NCBI RefSeq assembly: GCF_016865235.1
Contig: NZ_CP064030.1
Location: 744,001-808,000 of the forward strand
Direction of reading: 5' to 3'
DNA length: 64,000 bases
Source: Dyella caseinilytica
Lineage (GTDB): Bacteria > Pseudomonadota > Gammaproteobacteria > Xanthomonadales > Rhodanobacteraceae
Position 1 is the first letter of the stretch. Each line of letters starts with the position of its first letter. The notes below the pieces were generated by a model. It saw only the letters and a list, made by a program, of their open reading frames with translations. It made no database searches and was not told where the DNA came from. Position numbers and translations under genes: made by a program. Below, piece after piece: positions 1 through 7,642 of this stretch.

Positions 1-2
1 AG

Positions 3-248
3 GGCGTACAGGCCAACGATGACAAGCAGGGCGATTCGACCTATTCGAACATCACCCTGGAAGTGGCACCGCAGGATGCACAGCGCATCGGCATGGCTAT
101 GAAAGTGGGCGAGCTGCGCGTGCTGTTGCGGCCACCCGGAAGCAATCAGCCATTCGACCTGAATCTGCTGAGCAAACAGGATCTTCTGCGCCTTGGCCGC
201 CGCGTCAAGCGCAGCAGCGGTATTCAATTCATTATTGGAAATGTTTAG
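3..248 (+). CDS. cpaB: Flp pilus assembly protein CpaB/RcpC, C-terminal end (5' truncated by window)
   Basis: The open frame enters the window from the left and stops at 246-248. About 81 residues are visible, including the segments VQANDDKQGDSTYSNITLEV and GELRVLLRPPGSN, which resemble the C-terminal region of RcpC/CpaB proteins that stabilise the Tad secretin. The secretin gene follows after three bases, matching the cpaB-cpaC order of Tad loci. The N-terminal membrane anchor and SAF domain are outside the window, so the call rests on this tail and on context. Confidence 0.72.
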   Translation, partial: GVQANDDKQGDSTYSNITLEVAPQDAQRIGMAMKVGELRVLLRPPGSNQPFDLNLLSKQDLLRLGRRVKRSSGIQFIIGNV

Positions 249-251
249 TCC

Positions 252-1607
252 ATGGATATTCGAGTAAAGGACAGCCGTTATTCACTGGGTTTCATCACGT
301 TCGCCCTGGCAGCACTATGGCTATTCGCGCACTGCGTGCCGGTTGCCCGTGCTGACGCCGTGGTCATCCCTGATCAGATCACCATGTATGCCGGGCAGGC
401 GCTCGTGCAGAACGCGCCCGGTTCGCTTACCCGCGTGGCAGTCGGCGACGGCAAGATGATGCAGGTGAAGGTGCTGGGCGATCGCCAGATGGTGCTGATC
501 GCCTCCAAAGAAGGCGATACGTCGCTGCAATTGTGGATGTCCGATGGTTCGCAGCGCAGTGTGGCGGTGCACATCGTCGTCGGCAACACCGACCAGGTGG
601 CGGATCTTGTGCGCCAGCTGCTTGGCTCCGGCGGCCCGATTTCGGTCAATGCGGTCGGCGGAAACGTGGTGCTGAGCGGCAATAACCTATCTCCCTCCGA
701 TGTTGCACATGTCACGGCGATCCGCAAGCTTTATCCGCAGGTGCTCGATTTCACCAGCGCTAACGCGGTGAACATGCAGCCGATGGTGCTGATGAAAGTA
801 CGCATCATGGAGTTCGACAAGACCTCGCTCAATCAGGTCGGCATCCAGTGGGACAGCGTGATCGCCGGTCCAAGCGGCGGCTTGGTGCACGACTGGGTGA
901 CCAACCCTTATTACCGGGTTCAGTCGAGTGGCTTCAATGGTGTCGACGGCACGGGAAGCAATGTGATCTTGCCCACGCGGGTGCCCGGCACCGCGTCGTA
1001 TTTCGGTATTGCCACCTCGATCGGTTCGCAGATCAATCTGCTGGAGCAGGATGGCAAGGCGTGGGAATTGGCGGCGCCGCAGCTTTCGGCACGCAGCGGC
1101 GGAACCGCCGACTTCCTGGTCGGCGGCCAGGTGCCGATCCCGATCAGCAACGGCGTGCTGGGGCAGGTGCAGGTCGACTATAAGGATTACGGTATCAAGC
1201 TGCACATTGCTCCGGTCGTCAACAGCGATGGCGAGATCTCGACGGACCTGTCCACGGAAATCAGCCGCATTGACCCCACCGTCACGGTGCAGGGTTATCC
1301 CGGCTTCGTCACGCGCCGCACCGAAACACAGGTGAATGTGCACGAGGGCCAGACCATCGTCATCTCCGGTCTGGTGGATGCGCAAGGCTCGAAGGACTAC
1401 GACAAATTCCCGGGGCTGGGCGACTTGCCGGTCCTAGGGCCGCTCTTTCGCTCGCGTAATTTCCAAGCCAAGCGGACCGAGCTGGTGGTGTTCGTCACCC
1501 CGATCGTCGTGGATGCCAACTCGCCCGATAACAAGAAGGAAATCGAGCACAGCGACCATCTGCGCGACGATTTCCGCAAGACCATCGGCAGCGACATTGT
1601 TGATTGA
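252..1607 (+). CDS. cpaC: Tad/Flp pilus outer-membrane secretin RcpA/CpaC
   Basis: A 451-residue protein that should form the outer-membrane channel for the Flp pilus. It starts with a signal peptide (hydrophobic about residues 13-35, ending near ARADA). A pilus-assembly N-terminal domain follows (about 36-105), then a BON-like/secretin N domain. The C-terminal secretin domain (about 240-420) carries GGQVPIPISNGVLG, VHEGQTIVISGLVD and PGLGDLPVLGPLFRS, typical of secretins. Length fits the CpaC family. The ATG lies four bases after the cpaB stop, and the end touches the TadA gene, so it belongs to the same operon. There is no lipobox, so a separate pilotin may be needed. Confidence 0.9.
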   Translation: MDIRVKDSRYSLGFITFALAALWLFAHCVPVARADAVVIPDQITMYAGQALVQNAPGSLTRVAVGDGKMMQVKVLGDRQMVLIASKEGDTSLQLWMSDGSQRSVAVHIVVGNTDQVADLVRQLLGSGGPISVNAVGGNVVLSGNNLSPSDVAHVTAIRKLYPQVLDFTSANAVNMQPMVLMKVRIMEFDKTSLNQVGIQWDSVIAGPSGGLVHDWVTNPYYRVQSSGFNGVDGTGSNVILPTRVPGTASYFGIATSIGSQINLLEQDGKAWELAAPQLSARSGGTADFLVGGQVPIPISNGVLGQVQVDYKDYGIKLHIAPVVNSDGEISTDLSTEISRIDPTVTVQGYPGFVTRRTETQVNVHEGQTIVISGLVDAQGSKDYDKFPGLGDLPVLGPLFRSRNFQAKRTELVVFVTPIVVDANSPDNKKEIEHSDHLRDDFRKTIGSDIVD

Positions 1608-1615
1608 GGCCCGTC

Positions 1616-3346
1616 ATGTTTGAAATATTGATCGAAACTTCGAACCGGGATAAGCGCCAGGTGCGCTGCCTGCATGACGTGTGCTTCATCGGCCGGGGCG
1701 ATGACAATCTGGTGATTCTACAAGGCTGGAACATCGCCCGCGAACACGCCGCGCTGCACCTTCGACAAGGTGGTGTTTTCATTGAAGTGCTTGGTGGGCG
1801 TGCGCCGGTGGCGGTCAACGGTACGCGTGTCCAGAATCTGCATGGACCGCTGTTGCGTGATGATCTTGTCACCATCGGCGCTTATCGATTGCGTGTGTTG
1901 GTGGATCAGGCCGAGGCCGCGCCGCTCAAGGTGCCGCGCGAGGCGGCCAATGCGCCGTCGCATTTGACGGCCGTGGCACCGTCGCCGCCGCCAACACCCT
2001 CTGCGCCGGCCACCGAGGCGGCTTCTGCGCCTTATGAGGCCACGCCTCCCAATCCGGCCATGCTCGAATGGCGTACCAAGGTGCACCTTTCGCTGGTCAA
2101 GCAAATGGACTTGCGGCGCGTGGATGTGCGCGGCATGAGTGACGTCGACTTGCGTGAAAAGACGTCGGCATTGATCGAGGAGATCATCGAACGCGAATTC
2201 GACACGGAACTGCCGCCGAGTATCGACCGTATCCGCCTGGCCAAGGAAGTGCTCGATGAAGCGATCGGGCTTGGACCACTGGAAGATCTGATTGCCGACG
2301 AGTCGGTCACCGAAATCATGGTCAATCGCTCGGACGAAATCTTTATCGAGCGTGCTGGCCGGATCGAGAAGTCGGCGATCATTTTCACTGGCGACAAGGC
2401 GGTGTTGGCCGCCATCGAACGCATCGTCGCGCCGCTGGGCCGACGCATCGATGAAAGTTCACCGATGGTGGATGCACGTCTGGCCGACGGCTCCCGTGTC
2501 AACGCGGTGATCCCGCCGATTGCCTTGCGTGGACCCAGCATCAGCATCCGAAAATTCAGCAAGCGCAAGCTGATGGGTGAGGATCTGCTCAAATTCGGCT
2601 CGATCAACGAACCGATGCTCGAATTCGTGCAGATGGCCGTGCGCGAGCGCAAGAACATCGTGGTGACCGGCGGTACCGGTTCGGGTAAGACCACGCTGCT
2701 GAACATCTTGTCGAACTTCATTCCGGACGATGAGCGCATCGTCACCATCGAGGATGCTGCGGAGCTCAAGCTCAGCCAATCCAATCTGGTGTCGCTCGAG
2801 GCGCGCCCGGCCAATCTCGAGGGCAAGGGCATCATCACGATCCGCGACTTGGTCCGTAACGCCTTGCGTATGCGACCGGATCGCATCGTGGTCGGCGAGT
2901 GCCGCGGCGGCGAGGCGCTGGATATGTTGCAGGCGATGAACACCGGTCACGAAGGCTCGCTCACCACCGCGCACGCCAACTCGCCGCGCGATGCCTTGTC
3001 GCGTCTGGAGGTGATGGTGTTGATGTCCAGCATGGATTTGCCGATGACGGTGGTGCGCGAACAGATCGCCTCGGCGGTCGACTTGATCATTCATCAGCGT
3101 CGTTTCCCCTGTGGTTCGCGTAAGGTGACCCATATCTGGGAAATCACCGGGATCGAAAGCGGCACGATTCAAACGCAGGAGCTATTCGCATTCCGCGCGC
3201 GCGATCAGGGAGGGCCGGGTGGGCGAGTGCGTGGTGAGTTCGGCGCAACCGGTGCCGTGCCCGAGTTTTACGAAGAGCTGGCCGATCGCGGCGTGCCGGT
3301 CGATCTGTCGATCTTCAAGCCGGCGGGAGGGCAGGGGCATGAATAG
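1616..3346 (+). CDS. cpaF: Tad pilus assembly ATPase TadA/CpaF with N-terminal FHA domain
   Basis: A 576-residue secretion ATPase that should power Flp pilus assembly at the inner membrane. Residues about 1-95 form a forkhead-associated domain (CFIGRGDD, NIAREHAALH and VNGTRV match the GR, (S/A)R-x-H and NGT signatures). A Pro/Ala-rich linker follows (about 105-145). The CpaF-type type II/IV ATPase has Walker A GGTGSGKT near residue 352, and GECRGGEALDMLQAMNTGH and TTAHANSP further on. I chose the ATG at 1616 over a TTG at 1604 because the FHA fold begins with MFEILIE. The 3' end overlaps tadB by eight bases. The FHA fusion is unusual for plain CpaF and suggests phospho-threonine-dependent control. 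Confidence 0.9.
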   Translation: MFEILIETSNRDKRQVRCLHDVCFIGRGDDNLVILQGWNIAREHAALHLRQGGVFIEVLGGRAPVAVNGTRVQNLHGPLLRDDLVTIGAYRLRVLVDQAEAAPLKVPREAANAPSHLTAVAPSPPPTPSAPATEAASAPYEATPPNPAMLEWRTKVHLSLVKQMDLRRVDVRGMSDVDLREKTSALIEEIIEREFDTELPPSIDRIRLAKEVLDEAIGLGPLEDLIADESVTEIMVNRSDEIFIERAGRIEKSAIIFTGDKAVLAAIERIVAPLGRRIDESSPMVDARLADGSRVNAVIPPIALRGPSISIRKFSKRKLMGEDLLKFGSINEPMLEFVQMAVRERKNIVVTGGTGSGKTTLLNILSNFIPDDERIVTIEDAAELKLSQSNLVSLEARPANLEGKGIITIRDLVRNALRMRPDRIVVGECRGGEALDMLQAMNTGHEGSLTTAHANSPRDALSRLEVMVLMSSMDLPMTVVREQIASAVDLIIHQRRFPCGSRKVTHIWEITGIESGTIQTQELFAFRARDQGGPGGRVRGEFGATGAVPEFYEELADRGVPVDLSIFKPAGGQGHE

Positions 3347-4193
3347 CACCTTGCTCGGTTTGAGCGTGGTCACCTTTTTGTTGGTGGCGTGCGTCAGCTA
3401 TTTACTGATCCAGAGTTCGCTGGTGTTCTGGGGGCGCTACCAGGAAGCCTTTACTGAGCAGGCACGTTTCAATCTCACCGACATGTTCATGTTCATGGAT
3501 ACCAAGCAATTGTTCCGCGTTAACGTGGTTGCGCTGGTAACGGTGCCGGCGCTGCTGTGGCTGGTGACGCGCAATCCGCTGCTGGCTGGTTTTGCATTGG
3601 CGTTGATCTGGCTGCTGCCCAAGAAGGTGTATCAATGGATGAGGCAGCGTCGCATCGACAAGATCCAGGCGCAGCTTCCCGATGGCCTTTTGATGGTGGC
3701 GGGCGGCATGCGTGCGGGTCTGGGTTTTACGCCGGCACTGGAAAGCCTGACGCGCGATGTGGAGCCGCCGTTGTCACAAGAATTCGCCCTGGTGCTGCGC
3801 GAGCAACGCATGGGTGTAAAGCTTGAGGAGGCGCTGGTGCACTTCAGTGATCGCGTGCCGGTGCAAGACGTCACGTTATTCGTATCGGCGGTGAACATTT
3901 CGCGTGAAGTGGGCGGCAATCTGGCGGAGAGCCTTGCGCTGCTGGCAGAAACGCTGCGTCGACGTCTGATCATGGAAGGGAAAGTGAAATCACTCACGGC
4001 GCAAGGACGCCTGCAAGGTATCGTGATGGCGATGATGCCGGTAGGTATCATCGCCTTTCTAAGTTTTGCCTATCCGGAAACGATGGGGGCGATGTATCAC
4101 ACGCCGCTGGGGTGGGGCGTGGTGGCGGTGGCTGCCGTGATGGAATACCTCGGCTATCGCATGTGCCGCAAGATCACGAGTATCGACATATGA
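3339..4193 (+). CDS. tadB: Tad pilus inner-membrane assembly protein TadB
   Basis: A 284-residue inner-membrane platform protein of the GspF/T2SF superfamily, expected to pair with TadC above the TadA ATPase. It has an N-terminal membrane segment (LLGLSVVTFLLVACVSYLL), a second hydrophobic stretch at about 65-95, and a cytoplasmic T2SF domain at about 110-235 (QLPDGLLMVAGGMRAGLGF, then SREVGGNLAESLALLAETLR). Hydrophobic segments close the C-terminus. The ATG at 3339 is preceded by a GGGAGGGCAGGGG ribosome site and sits inside the end of tadA. The stop overlaps the tadC start as ATGA, indicating translational coupling. Confidence 0.9.
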   Translation: MNSTLLGLSVVTFLLVACVSYLLIQSSLVFWGRYQEAFTEQARFNLTDMFMFMDTKQLFRVNVVALVTVPALLWLVTRNPLLAGFALALIWLLPKKVYQWMRQRRIDKIQAQLPDGLLMVAGGMRAGLGFTPALESLTRDVEPPLSQEFALVLREQRMGVKLEEALVHFSDRVPVQDVTLFVSAVNISREVGGNLAESLALLAETLRRRLIMEGKVKSLTAQGRLQGIVMAMMPVGIIAFLSFAYPETMGAMYHTPLGWGVVAVAAVMEYLGYRMCRKITSIDI

Positions 4194-5080
4194 TCGCGCT
4201 GGTCATCTTCATTGCGTTGGCAGCGGCCGGCTGTATCGGACTTGGTTTCTGGTCGATCTATGGATTCATGCGCGAGGTGCCGCAGGCCGACCGCAATTTC
4301 CAGGATCCACTGTCCTTTGGTCTGCGCACGTTGTGGCCGTTGGTGAACCTGGCGACCTTCGTCATCGCGCCCAGCTTGCCTTCGCATAAGCTGGAAGTCA
4401 CCTATAAGCAGTTGCAGGCGGCCGGCCTGGATTTCGTGCTGAGCCCTGAGCAGTTCTATGGATTGCGCGCCACCGGTGCCGCGCTCGTGGCGCTTTTTCT
4501 GTTGGTGCTGGTGAAGTTGCTGGATGTGCCAGGCTTTCCGCCGTATCTCCTGGCGATCGGCTTTGGCGCGCTGCTGGGTTGGTGGTTCCCGATGCTGTGG
4601 TTGACCGAGCGACGCAACAAACGCAGGCGCCAGGTGATCAAGGATCTGCCGATCTACCTGGACTTCATCACGATGGCGGTGGAAGCCGGCCTCAACATCA
4701 CTGGCGGCATCGAACAGGCTACCCAGAAAGGACCGCCCGGTCCGATGGCGCAAGAGTTTACCCGTCTACTGCGCGATATCCGTTCGGGCCTGCCGCGTGC
4801 AGAGGCTTTGCGGCGCATGGCCGATCGCATGGACATGTCGCAGATATCAGGCTTTACCGGCACCTTGATTCAGGCCGATCGGGTCGGCGCGAGCCTGGGC
4901 GCGACGCTGCGTGCGCAAGCCTCGCAGCGTCGCGAGGAACGTTTTCTGCGCGCCGAGAAGCTCGCTTTGGAAGCGCCAGTGAAAATGATGCTACCGCTGG
5001 TGCTGTTCTTTTTCCCGCTGATCTTCCTGGTGCTGGGTTACTTTATTTTTCTGCGCATGCACCAAGAGGGCATCTTCTGA
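4190..5080 (+). CDS. tadC: Tad pilus inner-membrane assembly protein TadC
   Basis: A 296-residue T2SF-family membrane protein. It begins with a membrane segment (MIALVIFIALAAAGCIGLGF) and has further hydrophobic blocks near 100-145. A T2SF domain covers about 165-275 (DLPIYLDFITMAVEAGLNI, DRVGASLGATLRAQASQRRE) and a C-terminal anchor ends in FLVLGYFIFLRM. It should form the inner-membrane platform with TadB. The start overlaps the tadB stop (ATGA) and the stop TGA shares one base with the start of the next gene, so the order tadA-tadB-tadC is tightly coupled. Confidence 0.9.
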   Translation: MIALVIFIALAAAGCIGLGFWSIYGFMREVPQADRNFQDPLSFGLRTLWPLVNLATFVIAPSLPSHKLEVTYKQLQAAGLDFVLSPEQFYGLRATGAALVALFLLVLVKLLDVPGFPPYLLAIGFGALLGWWFPMLWLTERRNKRRRQVIKDLPIYLDFITMAVEAGLNITGGIEQATQKGPPGPMAQEFTRLLRDIRSGLPRAEALRRMADRMDMSQISGFTGTLIQADRVGASLGATLRAQASQRREERFLRAEKLALEAPVKMMLPLVLFFFPLIFLVLGYFIFLRMHQEGIF

Positions 5081-5433
5081 TGCGGCTTGGTGCACTTTAT
5101 CGTGAAGACGCCTGCCTGGTGGCGCGCACCTGGCTCGCCGACACAGCAATCTTGCGCTTGCGCGGTCTGATAGGCCGCGCCGCCCTGGCATCTGATGGGC
5201 ACGAAGGTTTGTTGCTGAAACCTTGTGGTTCCGTGCATACCTTTGGCATGCGTTATCCGATCGACGTGGTGTACCTCGATGCAGAAGGCTATGTGCTAGG
5301 GGTTCGCGAAAAAATACTTCCACGGCGCATGAGTGCGTGCCGTGGTGCACAGCAGACGTTGGAACTTTTCGCCGGAAGCATCGAGATGCTTCGCCCGCGG
5401 CGCGGCGATCATCTAGTGTGGAGACCGATATGA
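5080..5433 (+). CDS. DUF192 family protein inside the tad operon
   Basis: A 117-residue protein of the DUF192 family (PF02643). The segments TAILRLRGLIGRAAL, CGSVHTFGMRYPIDVVYLD and RRMSACRGAQQTLEL match the family's conserved core. No signal peptide or membrane segment is evident, although some relatives are exported. It begins on the last base of the tadC stop and its own stop overlaps the next start (ATGA), so it is certainly translated with the tad genes. The biochemical role of DUF192 is not established; a role in Flp pilus maturation is only inferred from position. Confidence 0.85.
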   Translation: MRLGALYREDACLVARTWLADTAILRLRGLIGRAALASDGHEGLLLKPCGSVHTFGMRYPIDVVYLDAEGYVLGVREKILPRRMSACRGAQQTLELFAGSIEMLRPRRGDHLVWRPI

Positions 5434-5963
5434 TGATTCATACCCGGATCGTGCGCGTGATAGCTCTAGCGGCATTGCTCGCCGGTTGCGCTACTTCAGT
5501 GCCCAAGCAGATGGAATCGATCGTCGCCACGCAGCGCGAGGCTGATGATGCTTACGCGCATGGCGACATGCCCTTGGCGTTGCAACGTTACCAGTCACTG
5601 ACCAAAGCATTGCCGAAGGAGGCTTCCTACTGGTTTCGCCTGGGCAACGTGCAATTCAAGCTGATGCAGCCCGATGCTGCCATCGCGTCGTATCAGCAGG
5701 CCATCACACTCAGGCCGGGATATACCGAGGCGTTGTACAACCTTGGCATCGTGCGCTTGCGTTTGGCGCAAGCGGCTTTTGTACAGGCTTCTCGGCAGAA
5801 TGCTGCTCATGATCCGCTCGCCGAGCGTAGTGCGCACTTCGCGTATGACATCGCCATATTGACGAATCCCACAGCCGCCGCGTTGCATACCGACGAGCCG
5901 GCCACTGCTACTTCGTCAGCGCAGGCGCCAACATCAGTGCAACAGAGGGGCGCGGCGCAATGA
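5430..5963 (+). CDS. TadD-like TPR lipoprotein
   Basis: A 177-residue lipoprotein. The N-terminus MMIHTRIVRVIALAALLAGC contains a lipobox ending at Cys20 or 21. Three TPR units follow at about 45-140 (AHGDMPLALQRYQSL, SYWFRLGNVQFKLMQPDAAI, YTEALYNLGIVRLRLAQ), then a low-complexity tail rich in Ala, Thr and Ser. TadD proteins of Tad systems are TPR lipoproteins thought to help outer-membrane assembly, and this one occupies the expected place. ATG at 5430 overlaps the previous stop, and the stop overlaps the start of the TadE-like gene. Confidence 0.8.
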   Translation: MMIHTRIVRVIALAALLAGCATSVPKQMESIVATQREADDAYAHGDMPLALQRYQSLTKALPKEASYWFRLGNVQFKLMQPDAAIASYQQAITLRPGYTEALYNLGIVRLRLAQAAFVQASRQNAAHDPLAERSAHFAYDIAILTNPTAAALHTDEPATATSSAQAPTSVQQRGAAQ

Positions 5964-6631
5964 AGCGTAGATGTCTTGCTGTGTTGCCGATCGCCGCCAG
6001 GCGGCGTGTACGCGGTCAGAGCCTGATCGAGTTCGTGATATGTATTGTTGTCCTGGGGCCGCTGTTGTTGGGCTTGTTCCAGGCAATTTTGTTGTATCGC
6101 GCCAAGGCGACGCTCGACTATGCCACATTGCAAGCGGCTCGTAGAGGAGCGACGAATTTCGCGCAGATCAGTGCAATGTGCGACGGGTTAGCAGGCGGAC
6201 TCACGCCGTTGTATACGCACCAGGCCACGGCAGGCGCGGTGCTTGCGTCTTTTTACGTGGCCAAGGCCGACGTATGTGCAGGCAGTGCAGCTCAGATCAC
6301 CATCATCAGTCCTACGCAGGCAGCCTTCAGCGACTGGAAGGAGACTCAGTATGACGGCGTGTCGGCGATTCCCAACGATAGCCTCCCTTATCGCGGCAGC
6401 AAGGTGGGCTCACGTAGCGGCATGACGGTGCAGGATGCCAACGTTCTGAAGATCGCCGTCACCTATAAATACCCGCTGATCGTGCCGGTGATCGATCGCA
6501 TGGTTGGTACGCTGGATCTGGTGCGGTCGGCCACGGAGGGGCATACCGTCTATAGCCTGAGCATTGCTTCGCAGGCAATCGTGCGCATGCAGACCCCTAT
6601 CCGTGACCCCAGCACGTTGCCGAACAGTTGA
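5960..6631 (+). CDS. TadE-like pilus assembly protein
   Basis: A 223-residue protein with an N-terminal TadE signature: RGQSLIEFVICIVVLGPLLL, a hydrophobic stretch with Glu at the position typical of pseudopilins, then YRAKATLDYATLQAARRGA. Processing by the Tad prepilin peptidase next to GQSLIEF is expected from family knowledge. The remaining 150 residues are a periplasmic domain of unknown fold. The ATG overlaps the stop of the TPR lipoprotein gene (ATGA). TadE, TadF and TadG are minor pseudopilins; which of them this equals cannot be decided, and no second copy is present. Confidence 0.82.
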   Translation: MKRRCLAVLPIAARRRVRGQSLIEFVICIVVLGPLLLGLFQAILLYRAKATLDYATLQAARRGATNFAQISAMCDGLAGGLTPLYTHQATAGAVLASFYVAKADVCAGSAAQITIISPTQAAFSDWKETQYDGVSAIPNDSLPYRGSKVGSRSGMTVQDANVLKIAVTYKYPLIVPVIDRMVGTLDLVRSATEGHTVYSLSIASQAIVRMQTPIRDPSTLPNS

Positions 6632-6653
6632 TGGCTAGGGAGTTGCTTTGTCG

Positions 6654-7259
6654 ATGTCCAACATGAAGAGAAACGCGTGCCTGCTCGCCATAGCAATGAT
6701 TTGGCCGTGGGGGACGCTCTTGGCTGGCGACACGCCGGTGCCAGACGTAACGGTGAAGGCGATCTTGTCGGGCGATGGCATTCAGTCGCATGGGACTGGC
6801 AACGGCGGCGCCGGGGTGATGGCGGAAACGATCTCGCTAAAGGGCTCTAACGCGCGCATTGACTATGATGGTGGCTCACAGCTGCGCGGGAGTATTTTCC
6901 GAATCGGTGATCGTATTTGGTTGTTGCCGGCGGGTAGCAAGCGGCCGTTGCCCGTGAGTCATTTGCCGCTTGCCTCGGTGACGCATCTCAATACCGACAA
7001 GCCGTGCTGGGAACTGGGCTTCCCTTGCCTGCAAGTGGAGGATCGACTCATCGCTGGACGCCGCGCTACCGGCTGGCGCTACGACCACGCGGGCAAGGCG
7101 GGTCCTGACGGCACCGATAGTGGCGTGTTCTGGATCGATCAGGAAACCGGCGTAGTGCTGGCGATCAAAGCGAAGGACACCAGCGATCGGGCTTACAACA
7201 TGGACACGATGGCGGTCGAGTATGCGCCGGTTCCGGACAGCACGTTCGCGGTGCCCTAG
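6654..7259 (+). CDS. Secreted protein of unknown function at the end of the tad operon
   Basis: A 201-residue protein with a signal peptide (KRNACLLAIAMIWPWGTLLA, cleavage probably after LAGD or nearby). The mature part has alternating beta-strand patterns (ARIDYDGGSQLRGSIFRIGD, GVFWIDQETGVVLAIKAKDT) reminiscent of the open-barrel LolA/DUF4412-like fold, but I do not recognise a family. Cysteines in DKPCWELGFPCLQ could form a disulfide. ATG 6654 is preceded by TAGGGAG; an in-frame TTG at 6648 and ATG at 6663 are alternatives. It follows the TadE-like gene by about 20 bases and is probably cotranscribed. Confidence 0.6.
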   Translation: MSNMKRNACLLAIAMIWPWGTLLAGDTPVPDVTVKAILSGDGIQSHGTGNGGAGVMAETISLKGSNARIDYDGGSQLRGSIFRIGDRIWLLPAGSKRPLPVSHLPLASVTHLNTDKPCWELGFPCLQVEDRLIAGRRATGWRYDHAGKAGPDGTDSGVFWIDQETGVVLAIKAKDTSDRAYNMDTMAVEYAPVPDSTFAVP

Positions 7260-7642
7260 GCGATAGGTTTCATGGTCACTTTGTCGCAAGAAACGGCTGT
7301 CCGAGCCCGTCATGTGGAGCCGATCGCGTAATTCTGCGGCGTCGGTAGGCAAGACCCATTTAGGAGCGCGCGGAGGCTGCGAACACTCTGGCGGCTGCTT
7401 CGGTGCCTGGGCTAGGGGCCGTGGACCCGGCGGTCTTGGCCGTGGGCCAATGGAAGTCGCATGTTATTATTACAGGAATACCTGCCGATGCCTTATCAGA
7501 GCATTGTGCCGGGCAGGGGGATGTTGCGCTAATCGTTGCATCTTTGTTGGCGGTAGTAGGCAAATGCAGCTGCGCTGTGTGCATTCGGATGTCCATGACT
7601 CCGATGCGTGTGCCTGTTTTTGAGCGGAAGACGACTGGCGAT
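7260..7642. other. Intergenic stretch without a convincing gene
   Basis: These 383 bases separate the tad operon from the acyltransferase gene. Open frames exist on the + strand (7312-7623, and in-frame extension of the next gene from 7403) but their translations are compositionally odd, with many Cys, Gly and Arg, and no domain signature. I see no strong terminator or promoter. Confidence 0.4.

Noticed and set aside
7312..7623. A 103-codon frame upstream of the acyltransferase
   Set aside because: The translation is Cys/Gly/Arg-rich without a fold or ribosome site.
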